From contig CALWHM010000001.1 of assembly GCA_944380395.1 (NCBI GenBank), forward strand, positions 1 through 38,089: 38,089 nucleotides of DNA, given 5' to 3'. Position numbers and translations under genes: made by a program. Source of the DNA: an uncultured Clostridia bacterium. GTDB lineage: Bacteria > Bacillota > Clostridia > Christensenellales > UBA3700. Below the pieces are notes generated by a model, which was not told the origin of the DNA, searched no databases, and saw only the letters and a list, made by a program, of their open reading frames with translations. Positions 24,566 through 32,770 of the stretch are shown piece after piece (the stretch's first letter is position 1; each line of letters opens with the position of its first letter).

Positions 24566-24594
24566 ATATTACCTTATAATAGGTGAAAAAGCAA
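24566..24594 (-). promoter_or_regulatory. purB promoter
   Basis: On the minus strand, TTGCTT (24594-24589), 17 bases, then TAATAT (24571-24566). The left repeat copy begins at the next base. Confidence 0.55.
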
Positions 24595-24706
24595 GCGCGC
24601 AGCGCTCGAAATTGCCTCAAAGTCGTTGATTTGACAAATATCTGTAACACTTTTGCTGTTAAAATAATCGGCAAGGTATTGGTTAGGCGACTTCCGATCG
24701 AGTGGC
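24595..24706. repeat. left copy of a degenerate direct repeat flanking the TIR gene
   Basis: Two blocks recur on the other side of the TIR gene in the same orientation. GCGCGCAGCGCTCGA (24595-24609) is identical to 26220-26234, and the adjoining AAATTGCCTCAAAG matches 26246-26259 at 12 of 14. A 77-base block (24630-24706) matches 26018-26094 without gaps at 66 of 77 positions. The block order differs between the sides (short blocks first here, last on the right). The remaining bases up to about 24815 show nothing recognisable. Confidence 0.75.
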
Positions 24707-24818
24707 GCGTTTCTTGGTTGGTAGACCTTATAGTGTCCAACCCAATCGGTGTCTTGTCTACATCATCGGCTGAGCCTTTTTAAACTCTTGCGACTATCAT
24801 GGGTATTCGTTGACACAA

Positions 24819-24857
24819 CAAAAAGCGCCGCAAGGGAAATTCCCGTGCGGCGCTGCA
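24819..24857 (-). terminator. strong terminator of the TIR gene
   Basis: AGCGCCGCA and TGCGGCGCT form the base of the stem, with the palindrome GGGAAATTCCC at the tip. On the minus strand it is followed by TTTTTG. It lies about 26 bases after the TIR stop. Confidence 0.87.
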
Positions 24858-24882
24858 TTTTACATCGATAGAGCGATGCCGT

Positions 24883-25911
24883 TCAAAGCCCGTGGTTGTC
24901 AAGGTCTTTTAGAACATTATTAAACATATATTTGTAGCCTTCATAATTATAATCATTATAGATATCTCTGATAAATACAATCTCCTCAAGACAGTTGTAA
25001 CGAGAAGCCAACTTTCCTAATGCTTTTGCACAAGTTGCTATCAAATAATACTCGTGCCCGTCTTTGCTCTTTAAGGAAGAAAGCTTCAGTAATTCCGATT
25101 TCAATAATTGAATATCTTCTTTTTCACCTGCAAAAGATAATTGCTCAAATGCATAAGCTGTCGGCTCATCGCATAATTGACTGATTGCCTCATCTCTGTC
25201 ATACGACGCAATGATTTCTTGCTTAGTCAGTATTGGCTGAAGCCTAAAATCTAAGCGTTCGTCAATCGAATCAGCATCGAAAGAAACGATTTTTTCAAAT
25301 CCATGCGACACAAAAATCAAGTTAAACTCGCCCGAAACGGCAATATGATTGAATCTGTAATTAAAACCGGTATTATGATCTATCTGCAGAACGAGATTAT
25401 TTTTATTATTTAAATACACATCGGTGTTTACAGGGCTCCAAACCGTAAGCTCGATCGAATTTGAACGCGCCCGAGTTTGTTTTGGCTTTCCAACGGGTTG
25501 AGCCCGGGTCTCCGACTCTGCTGAATTTGTCATTGTTGCTAACAGCTTTTCTTTGACTGACGTATCATCTAAGTCATTGATTGCAATGCCCTGGGTTTCG
25601 CTAATATAGAATTCGAATTCGTCATTTAGTATAACGTCATCGATTCGAACAGGAATAATTATTTTTTGATTGTTTATGGCTCTTTCCACTTCCTTTGAGA
25701 CCCAATTCGACGCTTGGGCGTCTTTTGATAGCACAAGAAGAAAAGAATCACAATCTTTGATTGCACAGTTTATGACCTGTGCATATTTCTTCCCTACAGG
25801 AATATCAGCCGGAGCCATCCAAGTTTTGATTTGATTGTCGTTCAGCAATTTCTTTATTTTTTTCGCAAGCTCTATATTTTTTGAGCTATAACTTATAAAC
25901 ACATATCCCAT
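24883..25911 (-). CDS. TIR-domain protein with a PEGA-like and a helical C-terminal part
   Basis: 342 residues. The N-terminal TIR domain (about 1-130) opens with YVFISYSSKN and has WMAPADIPVG, SFLLVLSKDA and Glu74 in NWVSKEVERA, the position of the catalytic Glu in NAD-cleaving TIR domains. Residues 130-155 form a basic linker. About 155-225 are beta-rich and reminiscent of a PEGA or carbohydrate-binding-like fold (weak), and 230-342 are helical repeats. TIR genes of this kind often belong to defence or stress responses, but no partner defence gene is visible. The sirtuin next door is a housekeeping type in another operon. The gene is much richer in A+T than purB and the sirtuin and is bracketed by direct repeats, so acquisition by transfer is likely. 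GGAGG lies 10 bases before the ATG. Confidence 0.85.
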   Translation of the reverse strand: MGYVFISYSSKNIELAKKIKKLLNDNQIKTWMAPADIPVGKKYAQVINCAIKDCDSFLLVLSKDAQASNWVSKEVERAINNQKIIIPVRIDDVILNDEFEFYISETQGIAINDLDDTSVKEKLLATMTNSAESETRAQPVGKPKQTRARSNSIELTVWSPVNTDVYLNNKNNLVLQIDHNTGFNYRFNHIAVSGEFNLIFVSHGFEKIVSFDADSIDERLDFRLQPILTKQEIIASYDRDEAISQLCDEPTAYAFEQLSFAGEKEDIQLLKSELLKLSSLKSKDGHEYYLIATCAKALGKLASRYNCLEEIVFIRDIYNDYNYEGYKYMFNNVLKDLDNHGL

Positions 25912-25953
25912 AGTTTCGTTTCCTCCGGCACAAATAATATATTATTTTTTTAT

Positions 25954-25982
25954 ATAATAACATAACTATTTTAAGATTTCAA
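25954..25982 (-). promoter_or_regulatory. promoter of the TIR gene
   Basis: On the minus strand, TTGAAA (25982-25977), 17 bases, then TATTAT (25959-25954) with an extended TGT. About 42 bases of leader with a ribosome binding site follow. Confidence 0.68.
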
Positions 25983-26017
25983 GTATTTAGTCGTCCCTAT
26001 ACATTGAATTGTGTTAG

Positions 26018-26259
26018 TTTGTCAAACATCTGCTACACTTTTGCTATTAAAATAATCGGTAATGTATTGGTTAGACGATTTCCGATTGAGCGGCAGAGGA
26101 AAATTGCTTTCCCTTTTGATTTGCAAAAGCTATGATATTTGTAGAGTCGCATTAACCTTGACGCGTCAAGGCACTATACCGAAATGGCGATATAGCGGCT
26201 CTTTTTTGCTTCGATCGCAGCGCGCAGCGCTCGATAATAAATCCGAAATAACCTCAAAG
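26018..26259. repeat. right copy of the degenerate direct repeat, with an internal 16-base palindrome
   Basis: Holds the 77-base block (26018-26094), then about 125 bases absent from the left copy, including the perfect palindrome CCTTGACGCGTCAAGG (26156-26171). The shared GCGCGCAGCGCTCGA (26220-26234) and CCTCAAAG end block follow. The last bases overlap the sirtuin stop codon (26254-26256). Short frames can be read through both copies, but at least one copy is interrupted, so no gene is called. Confidence 0.72.
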
Positions 26260-26985
26260 CGCTCTTGCGCAGGCGGAGAACACCTCCCCGACTTTTTCGT
26301 GAAAGACAAGGTCTGCTTTCCCGTCCAACGGCGTTATGTCGCGGTTGATGAGAACAAGGTTTTCTCCGCCGAAATATTGCGGCATTGCGGCGGCGGGATA
26401 GACGGTGAGCGACGTGCCCGCGATGATGAGCGTTTTTGCCGCGGAAACGGCGGAAACTGTACCGCGCAGAACGTCCTCGTCCAGAGCCTCTTCATATAAG
26501 ACCACATCGGGCTTGACCACTCCGCCGCAGGAACAGCGCGGAACGTCCGAAGCGTTCAGGATAAATTCCGCGGAATAACTCTTTCCGCATTTACGGCAAT
26601 AGTTGCGCATTACGGAGCCGTGAAGTTCCAAAACTTTCTTGCTGCCCGCCGCGGTGTGCAGTCCGTCAATGTTTTGCGTGACGACGGCGTCCAAAAGCCC
26701 CGCATTTTCCCATTCGGCGCAGAGAATGTGCGCGGCGTTGGGAGATTTTGTCAGGCAGAAGAGAATTTTTTCGCGGTAAAAGTCGAAAAATTCGCGCGTG
26801 TGCGTTTCAAAGAAGGAGTGTGAAAGCATAACTTCGGGCGGATAAGCGAATTTTTGCGCATAAAGTCCGTCCTTTGAGCGGAAGTCTGGAATGCCGCTTT
26901 CCGTGGACATACCCGCGCCGCCGAAGACCACCACGCCGCCGCGCGCTATCATACGCGCAAGTTTTTCAACGCTTTCTTTGTTCAT
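26254..26985 (-). CDS. NAD-dependent protein deacylase, sirtuin (Sir2/CobB) family
   Basis: 243-residue sirtuin. The Rossmann NAD site is GGAGMSTESGIPDFR (22-36), with TQNIDGLH (103-110), catalytic His122 in LHGSV, and a structural zinc site with Cys130, Cys133, Cys151 and Cys153. IIAGTSLTVYPAA and LINRD complete the NAD pocket. It removes acetyl or related acyl groups from lysines using NAD. No added effector domain is present, so this is not one of the large defence Sir2 proteins. It starts inside the stop codon of the GH30 gene (ATGA), so its expression is tied to that gene. Its final codons overlap the right repeat copy. Confidence 0.94.
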   Translation of the reverse strand: MNKESVEKLARMIARGGVVVFGGAGMSTESGIPDFRSKDGLYAQKFAYPPEVMLSHSFFETHTREFFDFYREKILFCLTKSPNAAHILCAEWENAGLLDAVVTQNIDGLHTAAGSKKVLELHGSVMRNYCRKCGKSYSAEFILNASDVPRCSCGGVVKPDVVLYEEALDEDVLRGTVSAVSAAKTLIIAGTSLTVYPAAAMPQYFGGENLVLINRDITPLDGKADLVFHEKVGEVFSACARAL

Positions 26986-28544
26986 TGCAAAACGAGCGTG
27001 GTCACGCTGTTTTCGCGCAAAGTTATGCCGCCCTCGAAAGTGAAGGAGTCCTCGGCTAAGTTTTCCGCCTGAGTCGTGTAGGTAACTTGAGCGGTCGAGT
27101 CGACGAAAGCGTCAAGTCCGTTTAATTTAAGGCTCTTTTCCTTTCCGTCATTGATGAAGATCACCACAACGCTGCCGTCCGGCTTGACAAAGACGCCCGC
27201 GTCCACGCCCGCCCAACCGGCTGTGTCGGAGATCTTAGCTTCAACGCGCTTGTCGCCGCTGTCCAAAAACTTGCTTATCTGCGCAAAAGTATAGTAGCGT
27301 TTGAGCACATAGACGTCCCCGCTTTCTTCGTTCCAATAGACGAGTCCGTCATTATAGCCGCCCTTGGCGACTGAGAGCCACCAGCTCCACTCCACCGCGT
27401 CTATCATTGTGAGGTCGCGCAAAATGACTTTGGCAAGGAACATTCCGCTCTCTATCGTGTTAAATTCTCCCCACTCCATTTCGCAGAATTCGGAAGAAGC
27501 TATCTTGAGCTCGGGATAATTCTTGTCCATAAAACGGGCGAAGCGGTTGCGATCGTACTTGCTGTCATTGGCGCCGTAAGCATGCACGGAGATCTCGTCA
27601 AGCTCGGCAAAATAATCGTATTTGCTCATCTCGTCCAGATAGTCGCGGATGTCATAGTCGAGATAATAAAGATAGTTGCCCGATTCAAAGGCGTCGAGCT
27701 TGAAGGAAGTCCCATTTTCCGCATTGAATTTTTGCAGCTGATCATAGAATACGTCGTAAAAAGCCGCCAAGACCTCCGGATCGTAATGGCAGCCCTCCTG
27801 CGAAGAGCCTTCACCGCCCCACTTCCATTGCGGCTCATTGACGGGGCTTATCCAAACCTCGGGCACCACGGGCAGATCTTTGAGATAGGTTTCGTAAAGA
27901 TGGTTTGTTATTATGAGTAAGTATTGCGAATATTCTTCGTAAAACTCCTCTTTGAGGTTGTTTTGATATTCTTCACTCCCCGTGCAAACGCCCGAATGCG
28001 TCATCAGATAGTGCGGTGAATTGGAAAAGAAGACCACCTTTTCTATGTTCCCGAGAGCAAGCGCCTTTTCAAACATACCGCGCACGGCAGCGTCGCGCTC
28101 GAAATTATAGTTGCTTTCGTCAAGAAAGTCGTCAGGCTCGGAATAATTCTCCGCCACGAAAAAGCTTTCCGCGCGGCGCAACATATCAAAGCCGGGATTG
28201 TTGTAAGGCCAAACGTCGTCAAGCGAGGCGTCAGCCGACCCGCCGCCGATATTATAGCGGAAAATGCTCAGCTCCAAGCCGCTGTCCCCGTAGAGCATTT
28301 CCAAAGCCTTATCAGCCTGCTCTTCGTGCTCCGCCTTGCCCAAGTCTTGATAGATCCAGGCGGAAGAAGCGCCGAAGCCGGAAATAGTCTGCTTTTCTTC
28401 GGTAAGATCGATGTTGAGGCGCAGCGGCGCAAAGGCGACTATCGAATAGATGGCTATGCCCAAAATGCAAAGCACAAGCATAGTTGCGATAACTATAAGC
28501 GATATTTTAACGGCTTTTTTGCCCTTTTGCGAAAGCTCTTTCAT
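26982..28544 (-). CDS. membrane-anchored glycoside hydrolase family 30 enzyme
   Basis: 520 residues from ATG 28544, which has GAGGGG just upstream; the frame runs 21 codons further without support. An N-terminal membrane helix (about 13-38) is followed by an external GH30 domain: ISGFGASSAW (54-63), SPVNEPQWKWGG with the acid/base Glu237, and ASSEFCEMEWGE with the nucleophile Glu352 in the expected position. A C-terminal beta-sandwich (about 430-520) packs on the barrel as in the family. GH30 members include glucosylceramidases, beta-1,6-glucanases, galactanases and xylanases, and I cannot assign the linkage. There is no transporter or other sugar gene nearby. Coupling to a sirtuin is unusual. 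It is transcribed from a consensus promoter. Confidence 0.88.
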   Translation of the reverse strand: MKELSQKGKKAVKISLIVIATMLVLCILGIAIYSIVAFAPLRLNIDLTEEKQTISGFGASSAWIYQDLGKAEHEEQADKALEMLYGDSGLELSIFRYNIGGGSADASLDDVWPYNNPGFDMLRRAESFFVAENYSEPDDFLDESNYNFERDAAVRGMFEKALALGNIEKVVFFSNSPHYLMTHSGVCTGSEEYQNNLKEEFYEEYSQYLLIITNHLYETYLKDLPVVPEVWISPVNEPQWKWGGEGSSQEGCHYDPEVLAAFYDVFYDQLQKFNAENGTSFKLDAFESGNYLYYLDYDIRDYLDEMSKYDYFAELDEISVHAYGANDSKYDRNRFARFMDKNYPELKIASSEFCEMEWGEFNTIESGMFLAKVILRDLTMIDAVEWSWWLSVAKGGYNDGLVYWNEESGDVYVLKRYYTFAQISKFLDSGDKRVEAKISDTAGWAGVDAGVFVKPDGSVVVIFINDGKEKSLKLNGLDAFVDSTAQVTYTTQAENLAEDSFTFEGGITLRENSVTTLVLQ

Positions 28545-28571
28545 AATTCCCCTCTCACCCTTGATATTAAA

Positions 28572-28600
28572 ATTATAAGATATAAAGGGAAAATTGTCAA
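28572..28600 (-). promoter_or_regulatory. consensus promoter of the GH30-sirtuin operon
   Basis: On the minus strand, TTGACA (28600-28595), 17 bases, then TATAAT (28577-28572), identical to the sigma-A consensus. About 27 bases of leader precede ATG 28544. Confidence 0.88.
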
Positions 28601-28604
28601 GGCG

Positions 28605-28632
28605 CAAAAGCGACCGATTGCGGCCGCTTTTG
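28605..28632 (-). terminator. terminator after spoIVB
   Basis: CAAAAGCGACCG and CGGCCGCTTTTG pair with one mismatch around ATTG. On the minus strand the descending arm ends GCTTTTG, a short U-run. It separates the long cluster from the GH30 promoter, which begins 5 bases later. Confidence 0.65.
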
Positions 28633-28655
28633 AATACATTAAAATTTATTTCAAC

Positions 28656-29786
28656 TTATCTTCCCATCATCCACTCCGCATAAACGGCGTAACCTTTGGT
28701 GGGGTCGTCAATAAGCACGTGAGTCACCGCTCCGACCAATTTTCCGTTCTGAATTATGGGACTGCCGCTCATACCCTGCACAATGCCGCCAGCTTTTGCA
28801 AGCAGTTCTCTGTCCGTAACGCGTATGACCATACTTTTATCAAGCGGTGAATTTTGCCGTTCGGCTTTTATTATCTCTATCTCATACAGGCGCGGAGAAG
28901 TTCCGTAAAGCGTGGAATAGATATATGCCTTGCCCGGCTGAACGGTTTCACGTCCGCCAACTTCTATTTGAATCAAATTTTGCGTATTGCCCGTATATTT
29001 TCCGAATATGCCGAAGATGTTATCCGAATCTATCGTGCCGATATCGGCGGTTTGCTTGGAGTATACCCCTTTGAGTTCGCCCGCTTTGCCGCGCTTACCG
29101 GGGACGACGCCTTTTATAACAGCGGGATATATTTCCCCCGATTCGGGTTGTACGGTATTGCCGTAGCCGTCCTTTACGGGATGACCCAAAGCGCCGTATC
29201 TGCCGCGGCTGTCCACAAAAGTCAGCGTGCCCACGCCGCTTATGCCCTCTTGCAGCATTATTCCCAACTTTCTTTCGCCGTTTACCGAATCCACTGCGGG
29301 CGTGACCGTATAATTACTCCTGTTCCCCGCATGAGATAAAGTTATGGTAACGTCCCCTTCGGATTTATTCAAAATGCGCTGAATGTCCTCCGCGTTTCTC
29401 ACCTGCTCCCCATTGATGGCGCAAAGCAGATCGCCTGAGGATATTTCTATTCCGCCAAGCGGCGTAATAACTCCGTTTGAAGTGACAACGCCCACCCTAG
29501 AAGTGATAATAACGCCCTGCGGACGAATATTTATGCCAAGCGGGTATCCGCCCAAAAAGACCGTGTTTTCATCTTTTAATGCCGCGGGCATTACTTTCAC
29601 ATTATCCGCCGCAATAATGCTGTCAGTATCTGTCTTGGCGGAGTGTCCTGAAACGGCGCAGCATATTGCGCCCCCGTTTTGCAAAGATGACTTATAAAAT
29701 AAACCGCCCGCCCCTATCAGCATTGCGCACAGCAATACGCAAGCAATCGCGGGGACGAGCAGCCCGTATAAAACTTTTTTGTTCAT
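28656..29786 (-). CDS. spoIVB: SpoIVB serine peptidase
   Basis: Sporulation signalling protease of 376 residues, secreted from the forespore, which in Bacillus triggers pro-sigma-K processing. It has an N-terminal membrane helix (about 8-31), a PDZ domain (about 85-165) and a SpoIVB peptidase S55 domain with His202 in GALGHPV, Asp325 in VTDREL and the nucleophile region GMSGSPI (Ser340 or Ser342). The start follows AAGGAGAG. It ends the xseA-to-recN cluster, as is common in clostridia, but spo0A, its usual next neighbour, is absent. No clear sigma-F or sigma-G promoter was recognised in the 44-base gap after recN. Confidence 0.94.
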   Translation of the reverse strand: MNKKVLYGLLVPAIACVLLCAMLIGAGGLFYKSSLQNGGAICCAVSGHSAKTDTDSIIAADNVKVMPAALKDENTVFLGGYPLGINIRPQGVIITSRVGVVTSNGVITPLGGIEISSGDLLCAINGEQVRNAEDIQRILNKSEGDVTITLSHAGNRSNYTVTPAVDSVNGERKLGIMLQEGISGVGTLTFVDSRGRYGALGHPVKDGYGNTVQPESGEIYPAVIKGVVPGKRGKAGELKGVYSKQTADIGTIDSDNIFGIFGKYTGNTQNLIQIEVGGRETVQPGKAYIYSTLYGTSPRLYEIEIIKAERQNSPLDKSMVIRVTDRELLAKAGGIVQGMSGSPIIQNGKLVGAVTHVLIDDPTKGYAVYAEWMMGR

Positions 29787-29830
29787 GCTGCTCTCCTTGC
29801 AGATAGTGTAAGGAAAAAGCGGCTATTTAT

Positions 29831-31507
29831 TCATAAAAGAGCTTTTTTATATTCGTCGGCGTGAGTTTTCATCTCCTCAGCGTGCAAAAGCGCGTGCTTG
29901 CTGTATTGCGCTCCGCCGATAAGTCTGGATATTTCCGCAAGCATACCTTCCCTATTAAGGCGTGTGAGCGAAGTATAAGTATTGCCGCCCGCAACGTTCT
30001 TTGCGATAAGGTATTGCTCATCAGCCATACTTGCAAGCTGAGGCAAATGCGTTACGGCGAGCACTTGCTTTCCGCGCGAGATATTATACAGCTTTTCAGC
30101 CACTATCTGCGCGGTTTCGCCGCTGATACCCGTATCTATTTCATCGAAAATCATAGTCTGAATGCCGAAGCCCGCCGGCAGACAGTTTTTAAGGGCAAGC
30201 ATAAAGCGGGAAAGTTCGCCGCCGGAGATTATCTTGGAGAGCGGGCGCGGCGGCTGACCGGAGTTTGCGGAGAATAAAAACTCCGCCCTGTCGCAGCCGT
30301 TTTTATCAAAGCCGCCTTCTTCTTCCGTGAACGCAACGGAAAATTCCGCATTTTTCATACCCAAACTTTTTAATTCCTTTGTTACGTCCTTGGCAAAGGA
30401 AAGCGCGGCTTTTTTGCGAATTTGAGTGATTTTTGCGGTGTTTTCACCAAGTTTTTCCGTCATTCGAGCGATTTTCCTGTCAAATTTCTCACATTCAGCC
30501 ACGGCGTCGTCATACTTGGCGCGGCGAATTTTCAGCCTTTCGCACTCCGCCGAAATTTCCGAAATATCAGACCCGTATTTGCGCTTTAAGGAATTTATCT
30601 TGGCAATGCGCTCTTCCACATATCGCGCGGCGTCGCCGTCAAATTCCGAATCTTCAAGCAGAGCGTTGAGTTCCCCCGCTATATCGTCAAGTTCTATAAG
30701 CGCCGCATCCAGCCTTTCCGTGAGCGGATCAACTTTGGGTTCCACGTCTGAAATTCTGGAAAGTTCCTTCATACTTGAAGAGATAAGGTCAATGGCGCCG
30801 CTTTCTCCGTTCAAATATTCGCGCGCGCTTTGCAGGGCGGTGAGATATGCTTCGTAATTGTTCAATTTGCGGCGCAAAGCGTGCAGTTCTTCTTCCTCAC
30901 CATCTTTTAATTCGGCTTGCTCTATCTCATTTATCTTAAAGTCCAAATATTCTATATCTTCGGAAGCTATCTCCTTATATTCGGCAATTTTAGACTTATA
31001 TCCGTAATATTCGTCACAAAGCTGCGCTTGCCTGGCCAACGCTTTTTTAAGTTCTTCACCGGCAAAGCCGTCCACCACGGACAGATGATTTTCCTTGTCC
31101 AACAAACTTACCGATTCGTGCTGACCGTAAATATCCGCAAGATGTGAAGCTAAGCCGCGAAGCATAGAAAGCGTGACTTTCCGACCGTTTATCCTGCACA
31201 CGCTAGCGCCGTCTTCAGACATAGAGCGCGAAAGCATTATCTCGCCCTCGTCTTCAATGCCGTATTCGTCCAAAACTTCCTTTATTTGCGGAGTTACTTC
31301 ATTGAAATAGGCGGAAACGCGCGCCGTTTTTTCGCCGTATCTTATCAGCGTTTTGTCCGCGCGCGTGCCCAAGACAAAATTCACGCTGTCTATTATTATG
31401 GATTTACCCGCGCCCGTTTCGCCCGAAAGTATATTAAGTCCCTTTCCGAACTCAACTTCCAGCTTATCTATAAGCGCTACGTTTTCTATTGAAAGTGCGG
31501 TAAGCAT
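29831..31507 (-). CDS. recN: DNA repair protein RecN
   Basis: SMC-like ATPase of double-strand break repair, 558 residues. Walker A GETGAGKS is at residues 29-36, followed by a long coiled-coil middle (about 150-370). The ABC signature is LSKIISGGELSRFMLALK and Walker B is MIFDEIDTGISGETA, then VLAVTHLPQ. The start overlaps the argR stop by one base (TAATG), so translation is coupled. No LexA-like site lies before it; it depends on the cluster transcript. spoIVB follows after 44 bases. Confidence 0.96.
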   Translation of the reverse strand: MLTALSIENVALIDKLEVEFGKGLNILSGETGAGKSIIIDSVNFVLGTRADKTLIRYGEKTARVSAYFNEVTPQIKEVLDEYGIEDEGEIMLSRSMSEDGASVCRINGRKVTLSMLRGLASHLADIYGQHESVSLLDKENHLSVVDGFAGEELKKALARQAQLCDEYYGYKSKIAEYKEIASEDIEYLDFKINEIEQAELKDGEEEELHALRRKLNNYEAYLTALQSAREYLNGESGAIDLISSSMKELSRISDVEPKVDPLTERLDAALIELDDIAGELNALLEDSEFDGDAARYVEERIAKINSLKRKYGSDISEISAECERLKIRRAKYDDAVAECEKFDRKIARMTEKLGENTAKITQIRKKAALSFAKDVTKELKSLGMKNAEFSVAFTEEEGGFDKNGCDRAEFLFSANSGQPPRPLSKIISGGELSRFMLALKNCLPAGFGIQTMIFDEIDTGISGETAQIVAEKLYNISRGKQVLAVTHLPQLASMADEQYLIAKNVAGGNTYTSLTRLNREGMLAEISRLIGGAQYSKHALLHAEEMKTHADEYKKALL

Positions 31508-31959
31508 TATTCCAAATTATTTTCAAGCAAAGCTTTCACGCCTTTTGCGTTTTCTTCCGTGTCGCAGACGATAAGGATGGTATCGTCCCCTGCTATACTG
31601 CCCAATACGTGATCGTAACTCATAGAATCCACAAACGCGCCCGCCGTACCCGCCGTGCCCGTCACCGTGCGGATAACTATCAAGTTGCCCGCCAAAGATA
31701 TGGATACCACGGCTTGGCGGAACATTGTGCCGAATTTGCCCAACGTGTTGGGACGGGCGTTTTCCACCAATGAATACTTATAACTGCCGCTTGCGGTCTG
31801 ACTTTTAACAAGCCCCAAATCCTTGATATCGCGCGATACGGTGGCTTGCGTAACGTTATAGCCCGACTGCTGCAGCAATGCGGCAAGTTCTTCTTGCGTG
31901 ACGATGTCGCGCTCTTTGATAAGTTCGATTATCCTGCGTTGTCTTGCGTTCCTGGTCAT
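31507..31959 (-). CDS. argR: arginine repressor ArgR/AhrC
   Basis: 150 residues. The N-terminal winged helix (about 1-70) includes VTQEELAALLQQSGYNVTQATVSRDIKDLGLVK. The C-terminal hexamerisation and arginine-binding domain has GTAGTAGAFVDSM and VLGSIAGDDTILIV. It represses arginine synthesis genes and activates catabolism in the family. It starts behind GGAG five bases before the ATG, right after the nadK stop. Its place before recN is the usual clostridial order. Confidence 0.95.
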   Translation of the reverse strand: MTRNARQRRIIELIKERDIVTQEELAALLQQSGYNVTQATVSRDIKDLGLVKSQTASGSYKYSLVENARPNTLGKFGTMFRQAVVSISLAGNLIVIRTVTGTAGTAGAFVDSMSYDHVLGSIAGDDTILIVCDTEENAKGVKALLENNLE

Positions 31960-31960
31960 A

Positions 31961-32761
31961 TCAACTCCAATTGCTCAGCTTGTGAAGCAGTCTGTTATAA
32001 AAATTCTGCTTGCTGAACCTTATAAATTCCGCGCTTACGGGCGCTTTTCCGATTTGCAACGTGATGTTCTTTCCGCTCTTTTCCACAATGGTGCCGTCAA
32101 CCACCAAGTTCAAGCCCTCACTTTCGCTTTTTAAGGTGATTTGACTGCCGCTACCCACAACTATCGGACAGGAATGCAGAGAGTGCGGACATATGGCGTT
32201 TATAATGAACGCCTCCACATCGGGAGAAAGTACGGGACCGTTGCAAGCAAGGGAGTACGCCGTAGAGCCTGTGGGAGTGCTGACCAACATTCCGTCCGCC
32301 CGGACTTTGTCTGCAAGCGTGCCGTCTATTTCCACGGTGACTTCCGCCACCCTGCACAATGAGCCGGAAAGCGCGGCTTCATTCAGCGCGTAATATTTTT
32401 TATCACCGCTCACGATTTGCAGCATTATGCGCTTTTCCACAAAATACTCGCCGTTTAACAGCTTTTTAGCCGCCTCTTGCAGATTTTCGCAGCCGATTTC
32501 CGTCAAAAAGCCCACTTTCCCCAAATTAACTCCCAATATGGGAACGGACTTTTGCGAGCATTCGCTCACCGCGCGCAGCATTGTGCCGTCGCCGCCGAAA
32601 GCCACCACGACATCGGGGACCGCACCCGCGCAGTCAAGTGAAAATTTTTCGTTGGCGCACAGGTAATACTCCGCATGATATTTATCAAGCAGTTTACAGA
32701 GTGCTTTTGCGTGACCGCCCGCTTCGTCCTTATGCGGATTGCTGTAAATTCCTATCTTCAT
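31961..32761 (-). CDS. nadK: NAD kinase
   Basis: Phosphorylates NAD to NADP. 266 residues with the GGDGTM motif at 56-61, the ALNEAALSG motif, GSTAYSLACNGPVLSP and a C-terminal beta domain (VDGTI). ATG 32761 has no Shine-Dalgarno. A good promoter ends nine bases upstream, inside the 38-base gap after tlyA, so a very short or absent leader is likely from that promoter. argR follows one base after the stop. Confidence 0.95.
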   Translation of the reverse strand: MKIGIYSNPHKDEAGGHAKALCKLLDKYHAEYYLCANEKFSLDCAGAVPDVVVAFGGDGTMLRAVSECSQKSVPILGVNLGKVGFLTEIGCENLQEAAKKLLNGEYFVEKRIMLQIVSGDKKYYALNEAALSGSLCRVAEVTVEIDGTLADKVRADGMLVSTPTGSTAYSLACNGPVLSPDVEAFIINAICPHSLHSCPIVVGSGSQITLKSESEGLNLVVDGTIVEKSGKNITLQIGKAPVSAEFIRFSKQNFYNRLLHKLSNWS

Positions 32762-32770
32762 AGTGTGAAT

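Noticed and set aside
23089-24579. A 496-codon open frame on the plus strand opposite purB
   Set aside because: It is the antisense shadow of purB. The product is His/Arg/Phe-rich without any family motif, and purB has full catalytic signatures, a ribosome binding site and a promoter.
24540-24740. A 66-codon minus-strand frame through the left repeat and the purB promoter
   Set aside because: The corresponding frame is interrupted in the right copy and it overlaps the purB promoter. It is treated as repeat sequence.
24883-26985. TIR plus Sir2 as a Thoeris-like or other two-gene NAD-depleting defence system
   Set aside because: The Sir2 is a plain 243-residue sirtuin with a zinc site, co-transcribed with GH30. 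The TIR gene has its own promoter and terminator and is separated by a repeat. No ThsA-type protein is present.
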